A stretch of DNA of 64,000 nucleotides from CATOSP01 sp965237775 (lineage in GTDB: Bacteria > Chloroflexota > Dehalococcoidia > Lucifugimonadales > UBA3495): contig OZ250155.1 of the NCBI GenBank assembly GCA_965237775.1, positions 310,001 through 374,000 of the forward strand, in the 5' to 3' direction. Of this stretch, positions 1 to 7,673 are shown in pieces. The translations under genes were made by a program, and so were the position numbers. Under the pieces are notes generated by a model that ran no database searches, was not told the origin of the DNA, and saw only the letters and a list, made by a program, of their open reading frames with translations. The first letter of the stretch is position 1, and each line of letters opens with the position of its first letter.

Positions 1-345
1 CATTGGGTCCCCTGTATCAACCAATATGGCTTGGGTGCTGATCGTCAGATTGACCGGAGAGGTCTCGGTGGCTCCTAAAGTGTCGGCAGCCCGGACCGCG
101 GCCCCGTCCATCGCGGCGGCGTCGTAATGCGGGGAAGACGTCAGAGCCCAAACGGGTCTGGCTGTGATGCGTCCCTGCGCCTGGCTCAACGGCAACTCTA
201 CCCCTGGCTTCGGGTCCAATGCGCCTATCTCGTGGAGAGCGGTAAAGAAACCCTCTAGCGCCTGGTCCAGAGGTACGTCGTTGAGAAAGTAGCGGCGCTG
301 CCTGCGGCCGTGGGAGTGGGAGTGGTCCCCGTGGTGACTGCTCAT
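1..345 (-). CDS. Second MoeA-type molybdopterin molybdotransferase, N-terminal part (partial)
   Basis: Runs off the left edge, so only the first 115 residues are visible. It begins with a His-rich stretch (MSSHHGDHSHSHGRR), then FLNDVPLDQALEGFF and the MoeA hallmark AAAMDGAAVRAADTLG, equivalent to the AMDGYAV motif. MoeA proteins insert molybdate into adenylylated molybdopterin in the cytoplasm. The ATG overlaps the TGA of the upstream moeA by four bases (ATGA), so the two are translationally coupled. Two consecutive MoeA-like genes are known in some lineages, where the second may carry an extra C-terminal substrate-binding-like domain; that cannot be judged here. The His-rich N-terminus could bind metal (inference). 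Confidence 0.8.
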   Translation of the reverse strand, partial: MSSHHGDHSHSHGRRQRRYFLNDVPLDQALEGFFTALHEIGALDPKPGVELPLSQAQGRITARPVWALTSSPHYDAAAMDGAAVRAADTLGATETSPVNLTISTQAILVDTGDPM

Positions 346-1583
346 GCCGAAAACAGGGTCACCGGGACGTCCTCACCCGCGTAGAGGCCGCTGCGGTCCA
401 GGGGCACCCGCAAGACTCCGTCCGCCCGGACCATGGTGAATATCAGGTTGGACTTCCCGAAAACCGGCTCGGCGGTGCATGGCTCGCCCCTTTCCAACCT
501 CACCGGCACGTAGTCCTCCCTGCCGGGAACAGATGGGATATCTTGGGCTAACCTCGCCTGGACTACAGGACGCTCGGGGGCGCCGGCGCAGCCCAGCAGG
601 AATTGGACCGTAGGCCGGACCAATAGCTCGAACACCACCATGGCGGACACCGGGTTGCCCGGCAGCCCGAACACGGCCTTGCCTCCCACGAGCCCGACGA
701 TCGTCGGTTTCCCCGGCCGTAGGGCTATCCCATGCACCAAGACTCCCGGCTCCCCCAAGGCTCGGACCACCTCGGCGGTAAAGTCCCTGATGCTCACCGA
801 GCTACCCGCGGACAGGACCAGCACGTCGGAGGCTTCAAGCCCCAGCCGCGCCGCTGCGAGAATTGCCGCGTAGTCATCCCTGGCGATCCCTAGAGGGAGT
901 GCAATGCCGCCCGCCTGTTCGACCAACGCCGATATCGTATAGGTGTTTACGTCTCTGACCTGCCCTTCGCCGGGAGGCGTGTCCGGCGGGACAACCTCGT
1001 CACCAATCGACAATATGCCAACCGTGGGCCGGCGGGACACCCGCACTTTGGTGACTCCGGCAGCCATGAGCCCGCCCAGGTCCTGCGGCCTCAACAGGTG
1101 CCCGGCGGGGAGAAGCAAGTCCCCTTCTTCCAAATCTTCGCCGGGTTGCACCACGTTTTCCCCCGGTGCGACGGGCCGCACCACTTCGATGGTCTCCTCG
1201 TCCACCCGTTGGGTGTTTTCCACCATCACCACGGCGTCTGCGCCCCTGGCCAGCATTCCTCCGGTATGGGCTACGGCGGCCTCGCCAACCCCCACGGAGA
1301 CCGAAGGGGGCATCCCCATGGGGACTTCGCCCACGGTGTTGAAGTAGGCGGGAAGACCCTCGGTCGCCCCAAAGGTATCGGCGGCCCTGACGGAGTAACC
1401 GTCCATGGCGGACCGTGGGAAGGAGGGAAGCTGCTCGGCGGAGTGGACCGGGGCAATCGTCACCCGGCCCAGGGCGTCCCTGGTTGAGACAACCTCCCCG
1501 GCTTCGGGGAGTGTTTTGGCCAGATGTTCCAACAGTAGGTCGAGGGCCTGTTGCGGGGGTAGGACATTGAAGAACTCGGGCAT
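342..1583 (-). CDS. moeA: Molybdopterin molybdenumtransferase MoeA
   Basis: 413 residues, the usual size for MoeA. Visible family motifs are SAMDGYSVRAADTFG near residue 60, a GDEV-containing central MoCF-biosynthesis domain (VGILSIGDEVVPP), LSAGSSVSIRDFTAEVV in place of the classic GGxSxGxxD loop, ALRPGKPTIVG and GLPGNPVSAMVVF. It ligates molybdate to MPT-AMP to form Mo-cofactor. An upstream in-frame start exists at 1658, but ATG 1583 has a GAGGG Shine-Dalgarno-like stretch and starts directly before the conserved EFFNVLPPQQALDLL, so I prefer it. Coupled by a 4-bp overlap to a second MoeA-like gene. A molybdenum-enzyme large subunit lies at 11 kb, a plausible client. Confidence 0.93.
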   Translation of the reverse strand: MPEFFNVLPPQQALDLLLEHLAKTLPEAGEVVSTRDALGRVTIAPVHSAEQLPSFPRSAMDGYSVRAADTFGATEGLPAYFNTVGEVPMGMPPSVSVGVGEAAVAHTGGMLARGADAVVMVENTQRVDEETIEVVRPVAPGENVVQPGEDLEEGDLLLPAGHLLRPQDLGGLMAAGVTKVRVSRRPTVGILSIGDEVVPPDTPPGEGQVRDVNTYTISALVEQAGGIALPLGIARDDYAAILAAARLGLEASDVLVLSAGSSVSIRDFTAEVVRALGEPGVLVHGIALRPGKPTIVGLVGGKAVFGLPGNPVSAMVVFELLVRPTVQFLLGCAGAPERPVVQARLAQDIPSVPGREDYVPVRLERGEPCTAEPVFGKSNLIFTMVRADGVLRVPLDRSGLYAGEDVPVTLFSA

Positions 1584-1700
1584 GGACAGCCCTCGGTCGG
1601 CCTCAATCCTTAATGTGGCGGATGAGGCGGTCTGGGTGCGCGCGGTATTATAACCCATGCCGCGATGATAGACTCTTGGTCCTAACGACCCTGCTCGGCG

Positions 1701-1712
1701 GCAAATATTTGC
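1701..1712. promoter_or_regulatory. 12-bp perfect palindrome, candidate operator
   Basis: GCAAATATTTGC is a perfect palindrome in the divergent region between moeA and sat. A half-site copy (GCCAAATAT) follows at about 1716-1724. AT-rich symmetric sequence in a GC-rich intergenic region suggests a regulator site, but no regulator is identified. Confidence 0.35.
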
Positions 1713-1744
1713 TGTGCCAAATATAAACTATGGACTGCACTCGG

Positions 1745-1773
1745 TTGACACTGTGGGACTGCGGTATCAGAAT
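1745..1773 (+). promoter_or_regulatory. Candidate sigma70-type promoter of sat
   Basis: TTGACA at 1745-1750, 17-bp spacer, CAGAAT at 1768-1773. The -35 is consensus and the -10 is weak. It would give a leader of about 80 nt before the sat GTG start. Confidence 0.4.
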
Positions 1774-1857
1774 GGGAAGACTTGAAGGGTACGGAAGGGC
1801 CTCTGAATTCCCTCTGTCGAGCCTGTCATGCAGTCACAATGGAGCTGGTCCTAAAAA

Positions 1858-3114
1858 GTGGTCGATAACTCACTTTCACCCCACGGCGGCGTTCTCGTAG
1901 AGCGCATCGCAGACCCCCGCGACGCGGCGGAGATGGTCTGGGGACTCCCCAGGCTGCCTGTGCGGGAGCAGATTGCGCGGGAGTGCGTCAACATCGCCTA
2001 CGGGTTCTTTTCGCCCCTGGAAGGCTTCATGGGAAGCGCAGATGTGGACTCGGTTGTCCGCAACATGACCCTGGCAAACGGCTACATCTGGAGTATCCCT
2101 CTATTGCTGGACGTTTCCCCTCGGACACTCGCAGATATGGGGATTGACACCGGCGGCTCCCTGCTCCTGACCTACCAGGACCAACCCCTGGCCGTGATGG
2201 ACGTCGAGGAGGTCTTCTCCTACGACAAAGAGTTCATGGCCCAGCAGGTCTACGCCACCGCCGACGTGGATCATCCCGGAGTCGCGCGCACCTATTCATT
2301 GGAAGACCGCTTCGTTGCCGGTCCAATAACCCTGGTGAACCCACCGGTTATCAACCCTCCCTTCGACAAGTTTTGGCAGACACCGCGTCAACTTCGCCAG
2401 ACCATCGCGGGACTGGGCTGGGACCGGGCGGTGGCCCACCAGAGCCGAAACGTTCCCCATAGCGGCCACGAATGGCTAATGAAGGGCGCATGGCTGGCGT
2501 CGGAGGCCCAGGGGGTGCTAGTCAGCGCCGTAGTGGGCGAGAAGAAATCCGGTGACTACATCGACGAAGCCATTGTTCTGGCCCACCACCGGCTTCGTGA
2601 AGGCGGATTCTTCCGCGAGGATGTCCACCAAACCTCGATTCTGCTGTGGGATATGCGGTACGCCGGGCCACGGGAGGCGGTGTTTCATGCCCTGGTGCGC
2701 AAGAACCTTGGCTGCACTCACCACATGTTCGGCAGGGACCATGCCGGAGTGGGAAGCTACTACGGCACCTACGCGGCCCATGAGATATTTCAACAACTTC
2801 CAGACCTGGGGATCAAGCCTGTGTTGACCCTGGAATGGTGGTACTGCCCCGTCTGCGCCGGGGTGGCTTACGAAGGGCTTTGCGGACACCGGGAGAGCAA
2901 ACAGGACCTTTCCGGCACGTTCATCCGCAGCATCATCCAGGGTGGGACCGAGCCCGCCCCCCTAACGCTCCGCCCGGAAGTACTGGAAGTGGTGCGGGAG
3001 TGCGCGGACTCCTATGGGTTTGGGTCGCCTTTCGTGACGGAAAAATACCTGGAAAGCCGCACGCCGGTAATGTCCATGCGTGACATGTCCTGTAGGTGTA
3101 CGGACGCCAATTGA
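1858..3114 (+). CDS. sat: Sulfate adenylyltransferase (ATP sulfurylase)
   Basis: 418 residues, matching the single-domain prokaryotic Sat family. It interconverts sulfate plus ATP with adenylylsulfate (APS) plus pyrophosphate. Visible motifs: SPHGG at the N-terminus, YGFFSPLEGFMG, the nucleotide-binding QSRNVPHSGHEWLMKGA (the QxRN...HxxH region), and GRDHAGVGSYYG. Cysteines near the C-terminus (YCPVCAG...CGH) resemble the zinc-binding insertion known in some Sat proteins. The GTG start is chosen because the conserved PHGG follows at once; the next Met is 26 codons in. No strong Shine-Dalgarno is visible. First gene of a block with aprB and aprA, though a terminator-like hairpin follows. Confidence 0.95.
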   Translation: MVDNSLSPHGGVLVERIADPRDAAEMVWGLPRLPVREQIARECVNIAYGFFSPLEGFMGSADVDSVVRNMTLANGYIWSIPLLLDVSPRTLADMGIDTGGSLLLTYQDQPLAVMDVEEVFSYDKEFMAQQVYATADVDHPGVARTYSLEDRFVAGPITLVNPPVINPPFDKFWQTPRQLRQTIAGLGWDRAVAHQSRNVPHSGHEWLMKGAWLASEAQGVLVSAVVGEKKSGDYIDEAIVLAHHRLREGGFFREDVHQTSILLWDMRYAGPREAVFHALVRKNLGCTHHMFGRDHAGVGSYYGTYAAHEIFQQLPDLGIKPVLTLEWWYCPVCAGVAYEGLCGHRESKQDLSGTFIRSIIQGGTEPAPLTLRPEVLEVVRECADSYGFGSPFVTEKYLESRTPVMSMRDMSCRCTDAN

Positions 3115-3128
3115 GGACTTTGCGCATT

Positions 3129-3158
3129 AGCCCCCGCTCCAATACGGCGGGGGCTTTT
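3129..3158 (+). terminator. Rho-independent terminator or attenuator between sat and aprB
   Basis: Perfect 9-bp stem AGCCCCCGC / GCGGGGGCT (3129-3137 and 3147-3155) with a 9-nt loop, followed by TTTTCTT. It lies only 15 bp after sat and before the aprB ribosome-binding site, so it could set different levels of sat and apr transcripts. Confidence 0.8.
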
Positions 3159-3180
3159 CTTCGAGAAGTTAGGAGGAATC

Positions 3181-3627
3181 ATGCCCACGTATGTAGACCC
3201 AAATACCTGTAACGCCTGCGAAGGAGTGCACGAAGGGCCGTTGTGCGTGTACATCTGCCCCAATGACCTCATGGTGCTGGACTCCTCAATGAACAAGGGG
3301 TTCAATCAAGAACCGGAAATGTGCTCCGAGTGCTACGCGTGCGTCAAGCTATGTCCCCAGGAAGCAATTCACGTCAGGGGCTATGCCGACTTCGTTCCCC
3401 TGGGAGCCGTGGTGCAACCCCACCGGGTCGATGATGGTCTGACCTGGGACGTGCGGTTCCGTGATGGGCGGGAATTCCAGTTCACTTATCCTTCCCGCAC
3501 ACGGCCCGCGGGCTCGGTGACGCCCTACGAAGAGTTCACCGAGGACCGGGTATCCGACCTCAAGTCCCAGAGCCTGGCCGGTGAGTCCCGCTGGCTAGGT
3601 GTAGACCAGCTCCCCAGCCTGGCGTAA
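3181..3627 (+). CDS. aprB: Adenylylsulfate reductase subunit beta
   Basis: 148 residues, typical of AprB. This iron-sulfur subunit passes electrons between an external partner and AprA, which reduces APS to sulfite plus AMP or runs in reverse. Two [4Fe-4S] sites are visible: C10, C13, C22, C26-P in the first, with the AprB-type insert between Cys residues, and C48, C51, C54, C58-P in the second. The C-terminal part contains the beta-sheet/tail region (WDVRFRDGREFQFTYPSRT) that wraps AprA in known structures. Strong AGGAGG at 3171-3176 in front of ATG. Followed by a zinc ribbon gene and aprA. Confidence 0.95.
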   Translation: MPTYVDPNTCNACEGVHEGPLCVYICPNDLMVLDSSMNKGFNQEPEMCSECYACVKLCPQEAIHVRGYADFVPLGAVVQPHRVDDGLTWDVRFRDGREFQFTYPSRTRPAGSVTPYEEFTEDRVSDLKSQSLAGESRWLGVDQLPSLA

Positions 3628-3702
3628 CCGTCCATTCCGGTCCATCGATGACCACTACCGAAAGTACCGGCCAACACCTGGCCAGCGCCAGGAGGCTATA
3701 GA

Positions 3703-3957
3703 GTGTTCGGAAGAAGAACGCCAGAGCTTCACGAGCTGAGAGACCGGGCGGGACACGCGATGCAATGCGTCAAGTGCGGAAATACCCAATTCGTGACCGA
3801 TGAGTTCCGTGCCACAGGCGGAAACTTAGCGAAGTTCTTCGACGTGCAGAACAAGAAATTCACCACGGTCTCCTGCAGTGAATGCGGCTACACGGAGCTT
3901 TACCGGGGAGACACCAATACGCTGGGCAACGTATTCGACTTCTTCGTCGGCGGATAA
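3703..3957 (+). CDS. Zinc-ribbon protein (DUF2082-like) lying between aprB and aprA
   Basis: 84 residues. The core reads QCVKCGNTQF, then EFRATGGNLAKFFDVQNKKF, then SCSECGYTELY: two CxxC knuckles forming one zinc ribbon, matching the small DUF2082/zinc_ribbon family of predicted nucleic-acid-binding proteins. The GTG start is supported by AGGAGG at 3690-3695; an internal ATG at 3760 would drop the first 19 residues but lacks such a site. No function is known. Its insertion between the two apr subunits, all in one direction, suggests co-transcription, and it may act in metal or redox maturation or regulation (inference only). Confidence 0.85.
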   Translation: MFGRRTPELHELRDRAGHAMQCVKCGNTQFVTDEFRATGGNLAKFFDVQNKKFTTVSCSECGYTELYRGDTNTLGNVFDFFVGG

Positions 3958-4009
3958 ACGCCGGACAACGAGACATCCCTACCCAAACCCTTACCTGGAG
4001 TGCGATTTC

Positions 4010-5869
4010 ATGGCTTTACCAACGACCGAGACCGTTGAGTGCGACATCCTAATCATCGGGGGCGGCATGTCCGGCTGCGGCGCGGCCTTCGAAGCCAACT
4101 ACTGGGGCGATAAGCTGCGGGTGGTAATGGTCGAGAAGGCCGCCATCGAGCGCAGCGGCGCCACCGGCGAGGGCCTCTCCGCCATCAACTGCTACATGGG
4201 CCAGCGGTATGGCTGGAATACCCCGGAAGACTTCGTTCAGTACGTCGTCAACGACATGATGGGCCTAGCCCGCGAAGACTTGGTCTACGACGTGGGCCGT
4301 CACGTCGACTCCACGGTCCACCTCCTGGAAGAGTGGGGCCTGCCCATCTGGAAGAAAGAGAACGGGGAGTACGAGCGCATTGGCCGTTGGCAAATCCCCA
4401 TCCACGGCGAGTCCATCAAACCCATCGCCGCCGAGCCTGCGCGCAAGGCCCTGGGCGAGGGTAATCTGTACGAGCGGGTCTCGGTGACCCACCTGCTCAC
4501 CGACGCCAACGATCCCGAAAAGATCGCGGGCGCGATAGGGTTCTCCGTGCGGGAAAACAAGTTCTACGTCTTCAGGGCCAAAGCCGTGATCGTGACGACC
4601 GGAGGGGCGTCCAACGTGTTCCGCCCCCGGTCCGTCAACGAGGGGCTGGGACGGACCTGGTATTCGGTGTTCGCCACCGGATCGGCCTACGGGCTGATGA
4701 TTCCGGCAGGCGTGGAAATGACCCAGATGGAGCACCGCTTCGTACCGACCCGGTTCAAGGACGGTTATGGGCCAGTGGGCATGTGGTTCCAGTACTTCCA
4801 CGCCAGGGTTACCAACGCCCTGGGCGAGGACTACACGATTACCCGTGCGGCCGAATTGGAGAAATACGAGCCCTATGGCTCCGCCATCCCCACACCGACA
4901 CCACTGCGCAACCACCAAATGTTCTTGGACATCAAGGACGGCCTCGGCCCGATGTACATGCGGACCGAAGAGGCCATGGAGAAACTGGCCGAGGGAGACC
5001 CGGCCAAGATGGACCAGGTGCGCAACGAAGCCTGGGAAGATTTCCTGGACATGACCATCTCCCAGGCGCTAACGTGGGCGTCTCAGAACATCGCCCCCGA
5101 AGAGACACCTTCCGAAGTAGTCCTGGCAGAGCCCTACATCATGGGGTCCCACTCCGGCGAGGCCGGGGCCTGGGTCAGCGGTCCCGAGGACCTGTCGCCT
5201 CCGGAATACTTCTGGGGTTACAACAAGATGACCACCGTCAGGGGGTTGTTCGCCGCGGGAGACGGAGTGGGCGCGGCCCCGCATAAGTTCTCCTCCGGCT
5301 CCTTTACCGAAGGACGGTTGGCAGGCAAGTCCGCCGTCAACTACGTGACCGATAACCCTCAGGCCCCAACCCTAAACACGGGGCAGGTGAGCCAACTTCA
5401 AGAGAGCATTTGGGCGCCCCTCGAGACCGTCGAACGTTTCAGCGGCGCGTCGACCTCTGACCAGATAAACCCCCATTTCATCACTGCCAGACAGGGACTC
5501 GCCAGGCTGCAAAAGATCATGGACGAATACGCTGGAGGGACCTCGGCATCCTACACGACCAACGCCCCCATGTTGGAGCGGGGAATCGCTCTGATAGAGA
5601 CACTGCGTGAGGACCTGGCACACCTGGGCGCGCACAACCTGCATGAGCTGTTGCGGTGCTGGGAACTGGCCCACCGCGTGTGGGTCGGGGAAGCTCACAT
5701 GCGCCACCTGTTGCACCGTCAGGAAACTCGCTGGCCGGGCTACTACTACCGGTCCGACTTCCCCGACCTTGACGACACCAACTGGCGCGTGTTCGTGAAT
5801 TCCAAGTTCGACGCTGGCAGCAACAAGTGGGACGTCTTCACCAAGCCTTACGTCAGCATCTTGAAGTAA
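4010..5869 (+). CDS. aprA: Adenylylsulfate reductase subunit alpha
   Basis: 619 residues, a flavoprotein of the succinate dehydrogenase/fumarate reductase flavin superfamily and the size expected for AprA. It carries FAD and the active site for APS-sulfite interconversion in the cytoplasm. Visible: dinucleotide-binding CDILIIGGGMSGCGAAFEA at residues 11-29, SGATGEGLSAINCYMG, VIVTTGGASNVFRPRS, GVEMTQMEHRFVPTRFKDG, and the late FAD contact GLFAAGDGVGAAPHKFSSGSFTEGRLAG. The reading frame is open upstream to 3878, but ATG 4010 has GGAG at 3997-4000 and starts just before the FAD domain. It forms a heterodimer with AprB. Confidence 0.96.
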   Translation: MALPTTETVECDILIIGGGMSGCGAAFEANYWGDKLRVVMVEKAAIERSGATGEGLSAINCYMGQRYGWNTPEDFVQYVVNDMMGLAREDLVYDVGRHVDSTVHLLEEWGLPIWKKENGEYERIGRWQIPIHGESIKPIAAEPARKALGEGNLYERVSVTHLLTDANDPEKIAGAIGFSVRENKFYVFRAKAVIVTTGGASNVFRPRSVNEGLGRTWYSVFATGSAYGLMIPAGVEMTQMEHRFVPTRFKDGYGPVGMWFQYFHARVTNALGEDYTITRAAELEKYEPYGSAIPTPTPLRNHQMFLDIKDGLGPMYMRTEEAMEKLAEGDPAKMDQVRNEAWEDFLDMTISQALTWASQNIAPEETPSEVVLAEPYIMGSHSGEAGAWVSGPEDLSPPEYFWGYNKMTTVRGLFAAGDGVGAAPHKFSSGSFTEGRLAGKSAVNYVTDNPQAPTLNTGQVSQLQESIWAPLETVERFSGASTSDQINPHFITARQGLARLQKIMDEYAGGTSASYTTNAPMLERGIALIETLREDLAHLGAHNLHELLRCWELAHRVWVGEAHMRHLLHRQETRWPGYYYRSDFPDLDDTNWRVFVNSKFDAGSNKWDVFTKPYVSILK

Positions 5870-5915
5870 CGTCGAACGCACTCTGGCCGTCTGGAAATAG
5901 CCAGCAGGGGGGTCA

Positions 5916-6746
5916 ATGCAGGGAAAAGCCGGGCATCCGTTGACGGGTAGCTTGGATAATGCGGCCCGCGTGAATCAGCTCTTTGACTTTCCCATTGCCG
6001 GGAAGGAAGAGGACGGCTGGACACCGGCGACGGACCTGTTTCTGGGAAATGACGACGCCCTGAGAGACCTGGTCAGGGCCTACGGGGCCTACTCGTGGGG
6101 CTCTAGCGACCCGCATGTAGCCGGGTCGTCGTTCATGATCGCCTATTTGACACGGCTGGTCTGGCCCGTGTTGGGGCAGTACATCATGCACCGGCGAGTC
6201 CCCAACGTTTCGCTGGACAACATCGCGTTTCACCGCCGCGGACAAGGGATTGACGCCACGGGACTGATACGGCCTTCGTTCGCGGCGCTGGCAGGCGACA
6301 CCGCAACCGGACATGCCGATACTGAGGTCGTTCCCGACGTAGACGCCCTGTACGCCAGTCTCAAGGACTGGCTGTTCGATGCAAACCTGAGAGTGGTCAT
6401 AGCGGCCTTGCGAAAGGCGGCGCGGGCGAGCATCAAAGTCTCGGAGAATGCCGTCGGAGCTTCGTGCAGCCAGGTGTTCCGGGAGCTTTACGACCGCGCT
6501 GGTGACCCGCATCGAGTCATGCGGGAGGCCGACAGGTTCTTCACAGACCCGCACTCCCTTGTTTACCGGCAGGTCGCCATGGAAGAGTTCGAGTGCGGAG
6601 GCAATCGAGGGTTCTTCTCCAGGAGGGCTGGTTGTTGCCTCTGGTGGAAAGCGCAGCCCAACAACGAATACTGCTCCAATTGCATCCTGCTCTCCCGCGA
6701 AGAGCAGGATGCCGCCATCCACTACGTCCTGGCCAACGACGGGTAG
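5916..6746 (+). CDS. FhuF-like [2Fe-2S] protein (ferric/siderophore reductase fold)
   Basis: 276 residues. The C-terminus has GCCLWWKAQPNNEYCSNCIL, that is CC-x11-CxxC, the signature by which FhuF-type reductases bind a [2Fe-2S] cluster; the middle (SSFMIAYLTRLVWPVLGQYI, HRRVPNVSLDNIAFH) fits the IucA/FhuF-like alpha-helical scaffold. Known FhuF reduces ferric siderophores, but no siderophore genes are nearby. It begins 46 bp after aprA on the same strand, so a redox role linked to the Apr block is possible (inference). Divergent; the family call rests mainly on the C-terminal cysteines. Confidence 0.7.
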   Translation: MQGKAGHPLTGSLDNAARVNQLFDFPIAGKEEDGWTPATDLFLGNDDALRDLVRAYGAYSWGSSDPHVAGSSFMIAYLTRLVWPVLGQYIMHRRVPNVSLDNIAFHRRGQGIDATGLIRPSFAALAGDTATGHADTEVVPDVDALYASLKDWLFDANLRVVIAALRKAARASIKVSENAVGASCSQVFRELYDRAGDPHRVMREADRFFTDPHSLVYRQVAMEEFECGGNRGFFSRRAGCCLWWKAQPNNEYCSNCILLSREEQDAAIHYVLANDG

Positions 6747-6886
6747 CGCCACCAGTCCCGCGCTATCTGGGTCTCCCTCTACTTCGCTCATCCCCATGCT
6801 AGAATGGGCCGCGTGCCGGTCTTTCCACACTCTAGCCCAATGAGCGCGAACCTTACGACCTGAAATGTTTGCCCAGGAGAGGTCGA

Positions 6887-7315
6887 ATGATCCAGATGAC
6901 TGAAGAGATGAAAGACTGCATCAACACTGCCCGCACTAGCGGCTACCCCTGCATAGTTTCCACCGCATCTAAGGACGGAGTGCCCAATTCAGGGTACATA
7001 GGCACAATGATGGCTCTTGACGATTCGTCGCTGGCCTTCAGGGACCGGGGAGGCGGAGGCTCGTTGGTGCACCTTGAGGAGAACCCCAAGGTCATAATCC
7101 TCTACCGGGACTCCGCCCGTGAACTGGGCTGGAAATTCCGCTGCACCGCCACCGTACATCGGGAAGGTCCGGACCTGGAACGGGTGGAACAAAGGCTGGT
7201 AGAGGCAGGGGTGGGCGGGGCCCACTCCGGCGCCGCCGTCATCCTTCACATAGACCAGGTGTTGACCCTTTTCGGCGAGGTCCTGCAGGAACGGGAGCCG
7301 GGACTCAGGTGGTGA
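6887..7315 (+). CDS. Pyridoxamine 5'-phosphate oxidase (PPOX) fold flavoprotein
   Basis: 142 residues. YPCIVSTASKDGVPNSGYIGTMMALDDSSLAFRDRG is the standard split-beta-barrel N-terminus that binds FMN or F420 in general-stress/PNPOx-like proteins, followed by HLEENPKVIILYRD. Start chosen at ATG 6887 because AGGAGAGG lies at 6875-6882; a start at 6869 would place this site inside the gene. Substrate unknown. Its 3' end overlaps by 11 bp the end of an opposing transporter remnant. Confidence 0.8.
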   Translation: MIQMTEEMKDCINTARTSGYPCIVSTASKDGVPNSGYIGTMMALDDSSLAFRDRGGGGSLVHLEENPKVIILYRDSARELGWKFRCTATVHREGPDLERVEQRLVEAGVGGAHSGAAVILHIDQVLTLFGEVLQEREPGLRW

Positions 7316-7520
7316 GGACCGCATTCGGCTGGACCAAAGATGTGGCCAGGATTCCAACGAACAGAGCGATGATAGGCGAGGCCGTTGCTTTTATCACCGA
7401 GTCGGCGAACGACTGACCAAGTAGCATAAATGAGTGTCCCATCGCCCCGATGCCAACCACGAACATATACACCAATACCAGGATCACCAGGAGTCTGATT
7501 AAGATGAACCTGTGGTCCAA
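7305..7520 (-). pseudogene. Truncated Na+/phosphate cotransporter (NptA/PF02690-like) remnant
   Basis: A 71-codon membrane fragment from a possible TTG start. LVYMFVVGIGAMGHSFMLLG and SPIIALFVGILATSLVQ match the first repeat of Na/Pi-cotransporter proteins, where the family normally continues QSSSxTT. Here the frame departs after LVQ (PNAVLTT) and stops, so the transport core is missing. It overlaps the 3' end of the convergent PPOX gene. Probably a deletion remnant; a functional microprotein is less likely. Confidence 0.55.
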
Positions 7521-7673
7521 TCAGTAGCCTCTCTTTCGCGGAAAAGTTTACCACCCGGGGTTAGGATACATAGACCGGCGGCTCGTGTTGACAAGGGCTG
7601 CCGCCCCGCGTATGTTTGTTTCGACCCGAGCTTTGTTGGACACATACGAATTCACACCACGCAAGGAGTTCCA

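Noticed and set aside
4265..4918. Minus-strand open frame within aprA
   Set aside because: Shadow frame; aprA carries clear family motifs across the whole stretch.
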